Shown here: positions 1 through 10,988 of the stretch, in pieces
Position numbering within the stretch: position 1 is the stretch's first letter
Layout: every line of letters starts with the position of its first letter
NCBI GenBank assembly: GCA_028456385.1
Contig: JALNQF010000169.1
Coordinates: forward strand, 30,937 to 94,936
Source: Ophiosphaerella korrae
Taxonomy: Eukaryota > Ascomycota > Dothideomycetes > Pleosporales > Phaeosphaeriaceae
DNA: 64,000 bases
Direction of reading: 5' to 3'
Position numbers and translations under genes: made by a program
Notes under the pieces: generated by a model
Told to the model about the DNA's origin: nothing
What the model saw: the letters and a program-made list of their open reading frames with translations, nothing else
Databases searched by the model: none

Positions 1-700
1 TGTCGTTGTTTGTTTGCTGGTGCACGACGCGCGCCACATCGTCTGTTTGCTGTTGGGTAGGCTTGGGTGCAGCGCGCGACAGCTGCCTGGTGGGGTACAT
101 TAGGCCGGCAGTGTAGAGCTCGTCGAGGGCTGCCGACGGCGTTGGCGTGGTGAGGCTGTGCTTGAGGAGGAACTCGAGGTACTTGGATCCAGCCAGGGCT
201 TTCCAGTGCGAGTATGCGCGGTAGAGGACGTAGAAGAAGGGCAGGTTGGGGATGACAGGGATCAGCATGAAGGGCGCGGTGAAGGGCATGATGGCAATGC
301 TCCACATCAGCTTGCTGCGATGCATGCGCTGCCGCTCTGTAGCCAGCTTCTCGAGGATGCCAGGCAGCTTCTCCTGCCTGACGTACCGGCCGGGGAACAT
401 GATCTTATACTTCTCCTTGCCCTCGACGAGCCTCTTCTTGCGCTGGGCAGTCAGGGCAGGCAGCGTCTTGAGGCCCCATTCCTCGTAGGGGATGCGCTTC
501 AAGGCGTGGTTGCCGTAGAAGGTGACCTTTCTCTTCCAGCTGCCGAGCGCCTTGTCGTCCTTTTCCCAGGCGACCCAAGTTTCGCTGGCCTTGAGGGTGA
601 GCTTGTCGAGGAGGGAGCGGTCCTTGGGGGCCTTCTCGTGCAGTTTTTCGCAGTAGACCAGCGAGCGGCGGGCGGAGATGGGCAGCAGGAAGAGGCGCAT
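1..700 (-). CDS. Mitochondrial K+/H+ exchange-related protein (Mit_KHE1 family), 3' end outside window
   Basis: The frame opens at the ATG at 700 and stays open to the window edge, giving 233 codons without a stop, so the C-terminus is missing. Residues 60-78 carry the conserved block FYGNHALKRIPYEEWGLK, followed by a basic stretch and a hydrophobic segment at about 132-160 that could be one or two membrane spans. This order matches the fungal Mit_KHE1 (YDL183C-like) family, inner-membrane proteins linked genetically to mitochondrial potassium/proton exchange. Whether they are the exchanger itself is not settled. The gene is divergent from the SRF1-like gene starting at 1181. Family assignment is from motif recall; no search was run. 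Confidence 0.75.
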   Translation of the reverse strand, partial: MRLFLLPISARRSLVYCEKLHEKAPKDRSLLDKLTLKASETWVAWEKDDKALGSWKRKVTFYGNHALKRIPYEEWGLKTLPALTAQRKKRLVEGKEKYKIMFPGRYVRQEKLPGILEKLATERQRMHRSKLMWSIAIMPFTAPFMLIPVIPNLPFFYVLYRAYSHWKALAGSKYLEFLLKHSLTTPTPSAALDELYTAGLMYPTRQLSRAAPKPTQQQTDDVARVVHQQTNND

Positions 701-1180
701 GGCGAGGATGGTGTCAGACGGGATGCATGGCGCAGGCGCGGGCAGTGGTGTGTGGGCGAGGCAGGGCAGCGGTAGGCAATTGTTGGTTGTTTGTGACGGC
801 CGCCCAGGATTGAAGATGCATTTCTGCAGTGCAATGACGTGGGCTGCGAGGCGGCTTGGACTGCTAGCGACCAACTGGGCATGGCCTGATCGGCGAACAA
901 GCAAATCTCCCCCAAGCACAAGAAACAGGCGCCCGGGCCCCCCCAAACCCTCAACTGCGCCAGAGCCAGGCCTCCAGGTCTCGACGCTCACTAGGCGCCA
1001 GATAATACCACCGCCGCTCTGCTTCTCGTCCCTTTCCTTCTGGCCCCTAATCCTTTATACTAATACCGCAGTCGGCATGCTGGTGTTGTCGCCGCGCATC
1101 GTCTACTTCGCTCCCACCTAATCCCCTGCTGCCCTGCCCCGTCCTGCCCTCAGCCGGCGCGCGCAGCGGTTGGCACGGCC
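701..1180. promoter_or_regulatory. Shared upstream region of two divergent genes
   Basis: These 480 bases separate the start codons of the divergent Mit_KHE1-like and SRF1-like genes and must hold both promoters. The part nearest the SRF1-like start (about 1010-1160) is pyrimidine-rich on the plus strand, as is common for fungal core promoters. No TATA box or known operator was recognised. Confidence 0.4.
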
Positions 1181-2691
1181 ATGGCAAGCAAGCCCATGGT
1201 CGAGCGCAGGAAGAGCGACCATAGCAGTGGCAACGCCAATGGCAATGGCAATGGCAATAGCAACAGCCCAGCCAATGGAACAGGCACCGCCGCCCTGCCC
1301 TTCCTCACCCCCGACTCGGCTGCCCACGGGACCTCCCCGATGGCCACAGCGACACCACACCACCAGCCCTCGACGTCCAGCACCACCATCACCACGGCCA
1401 GCAGCCGCCTGCTGCCCTCGCCCATCCCCCCGCCCACAGCCTCGTCGGTCGCGTCGCAGCAGCGCCCCCAATCCAGGGTCAGCGCCGTGTCCGGCATATC
1501 GCGCGACAGCCAGGGCGAGGGCGCCGTGCGGAAGAGCCACAGCCAGTCTGTGTCGAGCACTCCCCACACGCTGGCCTCGTCAAGCCGCACGCTGAGCGCC
1601 GAGACCCGTGACCGCGAGAGACAGCGTGTAGCCAGGACCCTGCCCCGTGAGCCTACCCACCTGCCCACCTGCCGGCCCTGCCCGTCCTGCTCTGTCTGCA
1701 TCTGCTAACACGCCCCAGCCTGGGTCCAGACTGCCGACGAGGACGACCATGCCGACGCCACCTCCCTCCTGCTGCCGCGCACCCCCACCTCGGTCCGCCA
1801 CCCGTGCCACAACTTCATGCCCACGCCCAAGTCCAACGTGCCCGGCCGCCGGTTTGACCACGCCCGCGAAGGCGCCCCCGTCACGCTCAGCACGCCCGTC
1901 AGCGACAGCGCGCTCAAGTGGAAGCAGTTTGCCCAGGCCTCGTCGGCGTACGGCGACCACATGGACCGCCCCATCTCGTCGCGCGGCCAGATTGTCGACG
2001 ACGACTGGATGAAGGAGAACATGCCCGACCTGGAAACCCCGTGGCAGCCCATTGACGAGAGCAAGGCCGACGACGGCCTCGAGGGCTTCTGGCTGTTCAG
2101 CCCGGCCAAGCGCAGGCGGAGGCTGCTGCGTTTCCACAAGACCATCATGAACCACCCCATGGTCCCCGCCGTCATCCGCATGGTTGTCCTCATCTTCTCC
2201 ATCATGGCCCTCTCCCTGGCAGGCGCCATCTTCCACAACTCGGACTCGGCCGGCTGCGAGAACAACTCGTCCACCTGGATGGCCATTATCGTGGACGTGG
2301 TGGCGGTTGTGTACACCGTCTACATCACCTACGACGAGTACACGTCCAAGCCGCTTGGCCTGCGCTCGCACAATGCCAAGATGTCGCTTATCTTCCTAGA
2401 CCTAGCTTTTATTGTTTTCCAATCTGCCAACCTCAGCCTCGCGTTCCAGGCGCTGACCGACGAGAAGTGGGCGTGCCGTGAGTCGCCCGATGCGCGTGAC
2501 CAGGTGTGTCATTATACGCGGTCCATCTGCACGCGGCAGAAGGCGCTGGTGACGACGTTGCTCATTGCCCTGCTTGCGTGGCTGGGTACCTTTACCATTA
2601 GCACCTTGAGGTAGGTTTTGGTCTGCCGCTGTGTAGCGTAACGTCGTCTTTGCTGATGCACTGCAGGTTGATACATCGTGTGGCAAGGTAG
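1181..2691 (+). CDS. SRF1: SRF1-like regulator of phospholipase D, four-TM membrane protein
   Basis: Three exons, 1181-1646, 1719-2610 and 2667-2691, close in phase and give 460 residues. Both introns (72 and 56 nt) have GT-AG ends. The N-terminal 250 residues are Ser/Thr/Pro-rich, low complexity and probably disordered. The conserved half starts near the block DDWMKENMPDLETPWQPI and contains four hydrophobic segments (for example the ones beginning MVPAVIRMVVLIFSIM and WMAIIVDVVAVVYTVY). The last exon adds only a few residues ending LIHRVAR. This matches the fungal SRF1 family (Spo14 regulatory factor), which in yeast acts on phospholipase D at membranes. The first intron is a multiple of three but contains a stop, which supports its removal. 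Confidence 0.78.
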
Positions 2692-3301
2692 CCTCAGCCC
2701 CTACGCTCACTTACAGCCTCACCCACCCGGGACCCCTTGTAACAGTACTCTTCAGTTATTCTTTTTGCTTTCTGTGAGCTGGCATTGCACAGCGACGGCG
2801 CTGGGGGCGTTTTGCATAGTTTGCTATACGATTGCGTTGTCATTGCATGGATATGCACAGCTTGTCCATTTTCCTAGATTCCCGTACAATAGTGAATGCA
2901 AATAAGACGGCAATGCCCTATTTATCAACCCGTGTCTACCTACCTGCTGTGTATACGTACCACGGTACACGCATGTACCGTGTATTCCGAAACGCATGCA
3001 CTAATTCACGCATTCCAGGGCAATTCCGGAGGCCCAGGCGGGAATAGCGCCGTGTGACCACGCGACCCCGCCACTGCCCGGGTCTCCATTGCTCCATTCC
3101 CAAGGGGTGCCCATGCTTGGAACGCGGCTGTGCCAGTGGCGGCTCTGACGACTTGCACTCCTTCACCCTTGACGCCACTTGGAGCCTTGTTCCATTCGCC
3201 TGTACCTTTATTCTTCTCCTGCTGCCTCTCCACTCCATTTCCTTTCTACCTTTTTGCCCCTGCACCCTGTACATACAAAAAACCCGTTACATGCGAGCAT
3301 C
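2692..3301. other. Intergenic spacer and promoter of the 3302 gene
   Basis: No convincing coding sequence. The right third (about 3150-3300) is CT-rich on the plus strand, consistent with a promoter and leader for the next gene. Confidence 0.35.
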
Positions 3302-4337
3302 ATGCCCGCGCCCCTAGCAAAAGGCACGCCCCCCCACCACCGCCACCACCCAGGCTGACATGCCTTCCCACAGCTAACCTTCTTCCCCCCCTCCTGCAGG
3401 CATCATCATCGCGGCCTCCATTGTCGTCGCTGCTGGCATCGCCATCTACGAGTCCCCCCAGGTCCGCGCCTGGGTCGACCAATCCCGCCGCAAAATCGCC
3501 ATCGCCCTGCACAGCCTCGGTGACGAGATCCAGCCGCGCCGCCCCAGCGAGTCGTCCGATGACTTTGAGCAGAGGAAGCTGCGGCGTGAGGAGCTGGTAA
3601 GGCGGAATCGCAACGAGTTGGTGAGGAGGGCGAGGGAGGAGGGTGTTGCGGTGGATTTGGACGAGTTGGCGAGGATTGGGGAGGAAGGGAGGGCGGATCA
3701 GAGTAAGAGCTTTGATGGGCTGGTGGGGAGGGACGGCACGCTAAAGGAGAAGGAGAAGAGGAACGCGAGCGCGTCGGGTGTTGAGGACGCGGGTGCGCTG
3801 CGTCAGCGGTCTGGCGCGGGCGTAGTTGCTGGAGCTGCTGCTGGAGCTGCTGCTGCTGCGGCTGTGGCGAATCCCTTCACGGACGACAACGTTTCCTTCC
3901 AAGTCGGCGACGACGAAGAGCCGCCCTCGCAATATGAATCGGCCATCGAACTCCCCACCCGCGACTCCTCCGCCACTCTCGGAGCCACCCCCGCCCCGCC
4001 CCTCATCGACCTCTCAACCGACCCCGACCACGTCTCCACCGGCACCCTAACCCCCCGCTCCGACCGCTCGCACTCCATCCTCACCGCCGCCTCCATCGCA
4101 GACGCTTCCGACATTGCCATTCTAAGCATGCAAAACGACATGGATCACGATGCCCGCTCTGAAGTCTTTTCAGAGGCCGGCTTTACCGACGCTGGGTTCT
4201 CTGACGCTGGGTTCAGCGAGTTTGGCCGCGATAGGACGGGCGTTATGACGCCGAACTCGTGGACAGATGTTGGGAGTGACGACGAGAGTGAGTGGGGGGG
4301 CGCCATTGATGGGCGCGTGAGTCAGATTCAGCAGTAG
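3302..4337 (+). CDS. Conserved one-TM fungal protein with GC-AG first intron
   Basis: A 22-nt first exon (3302-3323) joins to 3400-4337, giving 319 residues starting MPAPLAKGIIIAASIVV. The intron 3324-3399 begins GC rather than GT and ends CTGCAG, with a branch-like CTAAC at about 3373; no GT donor gives the same reading. Residues 8-22 form an N-terminal membrane anchor, followed by the conserved block QVRAWVDQSRRKIAIALHSL. Next comes a charged, probably coiled region (Arg/Glu rich), an Ala-rich run, and an acidic Ser/Asp-rich tail. I recognise the N-terminal block as common in Pezizomycotina but know no assigned function. Membrane-anchored scaffold or adaptor is only a guess. The start is supported by the continuous hydrophobic anchor it creates. 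Confidence 0.72.
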
Positions 4338-4601
4338 ATGGTTGCGCGTTTAGCTCCCTGGGTTTAAAATAGGCATGGCGTTTTGGAAGCCGAGGAGGGG
4401 GAGGCGAGGGGGAGGGGGGGCGAGGCGCGACTTATGCCTTCGGTTTTGGACAGATCAGGAATATATGTGCATATCTGGGCTTGCTTTGTTGGGGGTTGAT
4501 GCCATGTGTTGTTTACTCAATCTGCTTTACTGACCGTGACAGGTTACTCTTCCCTACCTATCTCCCTTTGCTTACACACAAACATCAACCAATCCACGCC
4601 C

Positions 4602-6414
4602 TCACCGCCGCCCATACGCCGACCCCCCATCCCGCCTAACCCTCTTCCTCCCATCCCCCTCCCCCTCCCCTCCCCTCACCCTCTTCGGAATCCGATACGC
4701 CCTTCCAACTCCAACCCCACCTCCAACCCGATCCCCATCTTCGCCCCTCAACCTCTCCTTCAACCTCTCCCTCATCCTCCCCTCCGCCCTCTCAATCCCC
4801 ACCCTCAACGCCTCCCCAACCAACCCCAGCACTGCCAAAAACGGAAAAACCAACACATGCCGCAACCTCAGCTCAACCTGCACCCCGACACACCCTTTGT
4901 CCACATCCACACACACCCTGTTTCCCCCCGTGCCACGCATCTCTGGCGCGGCGCAGCAGCAGTACATAGGCATGCCGTTCTCTGCCTCCGCCTCTGCCTC
5001 CGCCTCCACCTGCGCGCCGCCGAACCCGTGCACACGCCACTCCGCCAGCGCCGTGCGATCGAGATCCTGCGGGCCAACAGGGCGCAAGGGGATGCGCAGG
5101 GCGCGCAGGAGGGATTGCGTGTGCAGCACGGTGAGGCACAGGGGCGGCGTGAAGGTGTGGCGGGCTGCGTGGAACCAGCGGAGGGCTTGGGTGAGGCCGC
5201 GGGCGTCGAGGCCTGTGGGGAAGGTATGCAGGCCGCGGAGGAGGGCGTCGAAAGTGGGGAGGGTGGGTATGTAGCGTGCGTTGGATTTTGGCTGGAGGGG
5301 GAGGAGGTGCTGCTGCTGCTGCTGCTGCTGCTGCGCTTGATATTGGGACATTTGGGCGGGGGATAGGGGCGTGTTTGGGGGCCCACGGAAATGCTTCTGT
5401 GGGCATTTTATTAGTTCACGGTGGGAGGATGCGGGGGGAGGGGGGCGGAGGGGGTGCCCAACGACTAACCTGCATGCCGACCATGTCTGCGCCTGTGTAT
5501 CCGGCGTTTGTGAGGCGGAGCATTATGTTGGCAAGGCGCACGTGGTGGGGATAGAAAGCGTGGATTTCTTTGGCGGTGAGGTGGATGCCTGGGGGGAAGA
5601 TGGCGGAGATGGGGACGGCGTCCGTGTACCATGACGAGTCATCTTCCAGGTTATTGCAAGGCGTGCCTGGGGGCTGCAGCGATGAGAGGATCGCTGTGAG
5701 GTTGAAGTCGTGTGTTTCGTCGGTCCAGGTGCGCTTGAAGAGCGGGAATGTGCGCAATGAATTGGCCGAGTGTGCTGTGCATGTAGATTTTCCCGATCTG
5801 ACAGTGGCAGGCGTATCGGGTGGTGTTGCAACTTGAACAATACCTAGTGGTCGTTTATGTCGGTGACCGGGTAGAGATGGTAATGGTATTGGCCGCTCGA
5901 GGAGTTGTCGGACATGTGATTTGTTCTTATTCGAGAACCTCAATCGAACAACTAGGCCCACCATTTCGTAGCTCACATTCTTGCCCTCGACAGACTCTTC
6001 GCTTCTCTTAAGCTTTAGTACCTGTGACCATCCGCTATGTTGCAACAAATCAAGCCCATAGTTTCCTGAGGTCTGCGCGAGATCTTCTGAGAGTTCTATC
6101 CTTTTCTTTTTAGTTTCGCTCATGGGCGAGGGCACGATTGCCGTTACGTCTTTAATGTTATCTTCATCCTCTGTGTTGTCATTAGTGCTCAACTTCTGGC
6201 CATCTTCATTCGTAGTCGCATGGTAGTCGTAATCTAGAGTATCCCACACGGATCGTAGCAGCGGTGCGTCCTCAAAATCGTCATGCTGGAAGATGGCAGC
6301 GGCATATCGCCAATCACGCGACTTTGGAACCCAGGTAGAGTTGCGTTGAGGGCGGGATTGTCGGTGAAGAATGTCTGCTTCAGACTTGATATTTCTAGAG
6401 TCATGAATCCCCAT
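4602..6414 (-). CDS. Hypothetical protein with polyglutamine tract, two exons
   Basis: Exon 1 (6414-5470) and exon 2 (5396-4602) are joined across a 73-nt GT-AG intron with no phase change, giving 579 residues. No known domain was recognised. The N-terminal third is polar and acidic. A His/Tyr-rich patch (residues about 275-315, including HLTAKEIHAFYPHHVRLANIM) looks folded. A run of about eight glutamines follows, encoded by a CAG repeat at 5308-5334. The C-terminal part contains a cysteine cluster (YCCCAAPEM), alternating Glu-Ala repeats and an Arg/Gly-rich tail. High GC in exon 2 also opens long reading frames in other phases, which I treat as shadows. The start at 6414 is the first ATG of the open frame, but an upstream exon is possible. 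Confidence 0.6.
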
Positions 6415-7376
6415 GGCCGACGTTGAGATCGCATACGCTAGTTTAGCAATATGGGTTGAAGGTTTGGGAGTGATAGAGGGCAGTGGCGGTACCTGATGGA
6501 GAGGAATTGGCTGTGAGACAGGCGTTGGTTAGTGAGCCGACGGATGACTTTTACTTTCACTGCGGCACGAGCCTCACAGGTGAATGTTGAGGCCATTTTC
6601 TCGCATATATCTCAAGACTGAACCCCCGTTTGCCCCTAGTTCAGGTGTAAGAATTTCCATCGGGAAAGATTTTGCCTGCGCAACAGCGCCCTGATGGCTG
6701 CAGCGAGAGACACATTCAGGATTAGTGACTTCTACATTTGAGTAAGAGAAACACAGGCGACAATGAAAAGAATGTGAGCATGATTCAATGAGGTATGGTT
6801 AGAAAACTGTACAATAGAGTTTGAGATACTAGAGTAGGATACTAGAGTAAGATACTAGAGTAAGGTGTAGCATGATGAGGTGTGCGTATTCTAGCATGGG
6901 CGTGTGGGCGAAGGTGAAATTGCTCAGATTGACCTAGAAAAACTGCCGTAAGCATATCTACATATAAGAGCACAGATTTCGGTACGTGACTGAGCGTCGT
7001 CGCTTATTGTCAGAATCGATAATGGTGTCAGAGGCAATTGTTTGGGAGGTGGGCGTCATGAGAATCAGCTGTAGCTTCTTGTTTGCGCTGAATGAAATAT
7101 CGCAATCTCTGCCGAATAATTAAAATGTTATTCATAGAATGACTACCGATTATGAAAAAGGCGTCAATTGTCAAAGAAGTTTGATGTCTAGCGATGTATG
7201 CATGGCAAGACGTGAGTCGGCTAAACCTTCCCTGCAAATAGTTACGTCACGCCATCCGACCGAGGTACTTCAAAAGTCCTGCAGTATCCGACGTGAACTG
7301 CAACCTTCATAATTGTTTGCACCACTCCTCATTTCTTCCTACGTAAACCTTATAAAGTAGAGAAGATCCATCAATC
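6415..7376. other. Intergenic spacer with a 13-bp tandem repeat
   Basis: No supported gene. The only structure noted is three direct copies of a 13-bp unit, gatactagagtaa with one variant base, at 6825-6863. The segment serves as the upstream region for both the 4602-6414 gene and the GlcG-like gene. Confidence 0.4.
6825..6863. repeat. Three-copy 13-bp tandem repeat
   Basis: Units begin at 6825, 6838 and 6851 and read gatactagagta plus g or a. It lies midway in a 960-bp spacer and has no evident function. Confidence 0.8.
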
Positions 7377-7823
7377 ATGTCCACGAAAACGGTTCCTGTG
7401 TTGACCCTCGAAGGAGCACGTTTGGCGTTGTCTGCAGCAGAAGCGCGCTCAAAAGAAATCAATGTACCAATGAACATCGCGATTGTTGACAACGCGTGTC
7501 ATCTCCTTGCTTTTGCCCGGATGGAAGGCGCGAAGTTTACATCGATCAACATCGCAATCGACAAAGCATACACAGCAGCTGGTCATCGCGCAGCCACATC
7601 CGTCTACAAGGAAGCTGTCTGGCCTGGTGGACCAGCATTCGGTATCAATCACAGCAATAGCGGCCGATTCATGACGATTGCAGGTGGAGTCCCCATTAAG
7701 AAGGACGGTGTAGTTGTCGGAGCTATTGGGTGCAGTACAGGGACGCCAAGCCAGGACGAGGACGTTGCAAAGAGAGGGGTGGACGCTGTTGAAAAGAGTT
7801 TTGGAGTCAAGGCAAAGTTGTAG
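7377..7823 (+). CDS. GlcG/HbpS-like (DUF336) small protein
   Basis: Intronless frame of 148 residues from the ATG at 7377. The fold signature is clear: an N-terminal helix (LEGARLALSAAEARSKE), the strand INVPMNIAIVDNACHLLAF, the segment KAYTAAGHRAATS, and the C-terminal strand pair GGVPIKKDGVVVGAIGCS followed by QDEDVAKRGVDAVEK. This is the HbpS/GlcG family (Pfam PF03928), whose bacterial members bind haem or corrinoids, or are encoded with glycolate oxidase genes. The fungal members are poorly characterised. The length is typical for a single-domain member, so the gene appears complete. A cytosolic cofactor-binding or redox-related role is inference. It stands alone, with no partner enzyme next to it. 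Confidence 0.85.
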   Translation: MSTKTVPVLTLEGARLALSAAEARSKEINVPMNIAIVDNACHLLAFARMEGAKFTSINIAIDKAYTAAGHRAATSVYKEAVWPGGPAFGINHSNSGRFMTIAGGVPIKKDGVVVGAIGCSTGTPSQDEDVAKRGVDAVEKSFGVKAKL

Positions 7824-9917
7824 CCTCTGAGATATTTATTGGGACGCTGAGATCATTAGGATGGCCCAAGAATTGGTTCCTCATGTTGGAGTCATTCATT
7901 TGGCCTGGTCCCCAATCATATTCTTCCGCTTCCGTTAGTGTATACTCCTCCTTCGCGTTGGCTTGGGGCCGACGCTAGATTACATTAGGACATGACAGGT
8001 CTACTATTACGCCGTCACACCATGAAACTATCAAGAAAATAAGCCTTTCTTGGCCATCGTTATGATATATTTCTAGTCCTCTACCTCCACGATTCTACGC
8101 GCCTTCGCACATCACCATGGTCTAGGTCGCTTCCTGTCGACTTCGCGTTTCCAATATCTATGGGTATTGACCATTCTTTGTGGATTCGTTGAAGAACAAC
8201 TATTTTCGAACTATGCACCGTTCAAGCGGGCGACGAATTCGGTCTAGAGCATCAAATCTATGACGCGATCGATCGAACTTTCTATGTTTTGCAGTAATCA
8301 CTTCCTCCCCTACAGGAGCGGGCCGAAACGCGTCAGTCTCCCCCGTCATACCGCCGACCAGTAGCCCTCCCCGCATATGACATTAGCTCCTTAGTTATGA
8401 GTGGGGATCTAATTCTAGACACGGCTGGTAAGATGGTCAATTTTTTACTCAGACCTGAACAATAGACCAGGGAGGCTCGATGTATACGAGCTCAGTTGCA
8501 GGACTTCTGCAAGTTTCGGACCTGCTTTACAAGCTAGTCTACGACTTATAGGTCTACAACTTGTATAAAAAGATCAAACGTACAAAAACCAGCAAAGAGC
8601 GGTCGTGGTCAGAGTTTAGGCATTCTTATTCAGTCCCTATCTCCTTTGCTCCGCTCCACTTGCTAGCATCCTAGCGCCACGGGTGGTTGGTTGCTTTTGC
8701 TTCCAGATGGCTGACGGGAGGACTGGGCAACATGGTCTCATAGGCTCATACCAGCAAGCAAAATCTTGATTTTTGCCGTGCTTGGTCGTCCGTCCATCAA
8801 ATTGGTTACCGGTGTTGCGCTTTTCCATAGCGGTAATAGTCCATGATGCCCATCCCTCGCTGTGTGTATTGGTGCAAACGAAATCCAGTAGCGTCGCTCC
8901 CAGATATTCGGTACTGAACACCTGAACCCTGTTGCCCTAGAAAGTCAGGCCACAAGAAAAGGTCACAACTTTGCGCAATCAGGTTGCTGGTGATGACCTA
9001 CACGTAAAATTATGAGCCGGGTTGCATCCAACTTAGTGAGAACTAGCAGCTAGGATCATCTTTAGTGCACATAAGCGGGCTGACATAGCGGAAAGGAGTA
9101 AGCAAGCTTGGGCATTCGCCTTCCAATGATCTGCGCGTGACTCGAGAACTCAGATACCTTCGCAGGCCATCGAAGGCAGTTGAACCTAGCGATGCCGATG
9201 GTGTTTGATTTGACCACTGAAACTCGTTGAGGTGAGAAAGCCATTGTTCTATGCGGTCTAATCATTCCGACTGTGGAGCGCCACGGAATCGGTGGCATTG
9301 GCCGACCACTCCAGGGAGCACAGCCTGAGTCGGACCGTCTTCACCCAACCCGCACTTTATTTTGAATATTGAGCAGCACCACTGTGCGATTGCGCATGAT
9401 AAACTCGAAGCTTCACGGTTAGAAGTAACCGTGCCATTAGGCAGCATTTAATCGACCAATAGATAATTCAAGGATCAGCAGTCGGCCTTCCGAGTCAGCT
9501 GAACGGTGAGTGCTGTATGCATGCGAAGATGATGTGCTTCCTACACGTTTCGCGTTAGGTTGAAGTTCGCAAGGAGATGTAGCTCAAACTGCACCAATCA
9601 CAGACGACAATCCTAGCCCTAACCGTCCTTAAATGGAGTTGTATTTCGGCCTGTCAACAATCGCGGCACAAACCTTACTTTCTTGATATCGCGAACGGGC
9701 CATAATCCATCAACATCGATTTGAGAGCGCCTTGATATCTTGCAAATTCCTAGGTTTCGCGCTTCAGATCGCTTCCTGTCAATCACACTCCACAGGTTTG
9801 ACTTGGCCTTGCAGCCCCACGCGGACCACTCCTGGAACACTTCTCTGCTGGGCCCAAAGAGCGCACAACAATCGCCAATAAATCACAGGAAGTGATCGCC
9901 ACCAATATCGAAGAATC
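7824..9917. other. 2.1-kb gene-poor spacer
   Basis: I find no complete gene. One minus-strand stretch near 8640-8950 has a protein-like composition but no start or clear splice set. A perfect 8-bp inverted repeat (cacggtta / taaccgtg, 4-nt loop) sits at 9414-9433. Base composition is near 48 percent GC by eye, so this is not RIP-type sequence. Confidence 0.35.
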
Positions 9918-10821
9918 ATGGCCGGTGTACTATGTGTCTGGGCGAACCTTCCGGATAAGGCTCTCGACTGGTATCTGAAAGAGTATGTTCCAGCAATGGC
10001 AGAAAAGAATAGCGTATACGCTCTCCATAGTGAGCTCACAGTAAGCGGCTTCGAAGGAGAGCCAATCGGCCAGCTAGACTCGCCATGGCGTCTTTGCACC
10101 ATATACGAGTCTGATGATGTTCAGAAATCTACGGAGAGTGTTTACGACAAGTCGAACCATCCGTCGGACGAGCTATTGAATGGGCTTCTCGTCCAGGCAC
10201 GATTTGATGTGCGAACGTATCGCGAGCTCAATAGATGGCAGGCAGAGGATTGGGACGGAGGTGAGAATCAATAAGTTTTTGTCCAATACCTATCTTACTT
10301 GCGGTCTAGACGCCTCTCACGTTGCAAATATAGCCGCCATGGAATGGCGGGTTACAGCAGACAAGCAAGACGAGATTGTCAGCTGGTACACTTCTTACGT
10401 GGGACCTCTAATGCTAAAGAGTCCAGATACGCTCCGAATGAGGTTATTCGAAGTAGATAACGCAACTGTCCTCCGAGGACCCTCATATGAGACCATGGAG
10501 AAGGACGAATTGCACACCTACTTGACCTTGACGGAGTTTGAGACGGATGAGTGGCCGTGGGATACTGTCTTGGAGCTTGCCGAAAATGAGCAATGGAAAC
10601 AATATTTTGAGGTGCAAAGAGTGGTGGTAAGTTGCGAGCATAAGGATGATAAGCACCCACTGACTGATGGATAGAAATGGCAAATCAGCGCCTTTCTGGT
10701 AACAAAATTGTTCTCTGAGAAGTACCGAACTGGTCTTGATTTGAGAAGCGGTGGTGCTACTGAAGAGGAAGAAGAAGATGATGATGATGAAGAGAATGAA
10801 AAAGAAGAAAAAGAAGATTGA
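9918..10821 (+). CDS. Conserved fungal protein, two similar halves, acidic tail
   Basis: Exons 9918-10260, 10310-10626 and 10675-10821 join in phase (introns 49 and 48 nt), giving 268 residues. The first half starts MAGVLCVWANLPDKALDWY and includes FDVRTYRELNRWQ. The second half starts AAMEWRVTADKQDEIVSWY and includes LHTYLTLTEFE and the block VVKWQIS. Both halves have the size and pattern of a dimeric alpha/beta barrel unit (EthD/ABM-like), so an internal duplication is plausible. This fold call is inference from pattern only. I recognise the sequence as shared among filamentous ascomycetes without an assigned function. The C-terminus is an almost pure Glu/Asp/Lys run encoded by a GAA/GAT-rich repeat at about 10765-10818. 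Confidence 0.65.
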
Positions 10822-10988
10822 CTTAGAGTGTTATCATACAGAGCGTTTTCGAGATACCCGCTTCTCCCCGGATCGAATAACAGGGTGGTAGCAACACATG
10901 CACGTAAAATACCAGGCCTTATACAAGGAGCCGCATATGGTTTACTTCTCGTTCATTTGTACAGGCTTTCAATGATACAGTAGAATAG

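Noticed and set aside
4868..5406. Several long overlapping frames on both strands in GC-rich DNA
   Set aside because: They are shadows of the coding exon 4602-5396; Pro/Arg/Ser-rich translations without family similarity.
8637..8921. Minus-strand frame of 94 codons with protein-like composition in the 7.8-9.9 kb spacer
   Set aside because: No family, no clear start or signal peptide, and splicing attempts upstream gave no consistent reading. Left as unassigned sequence.
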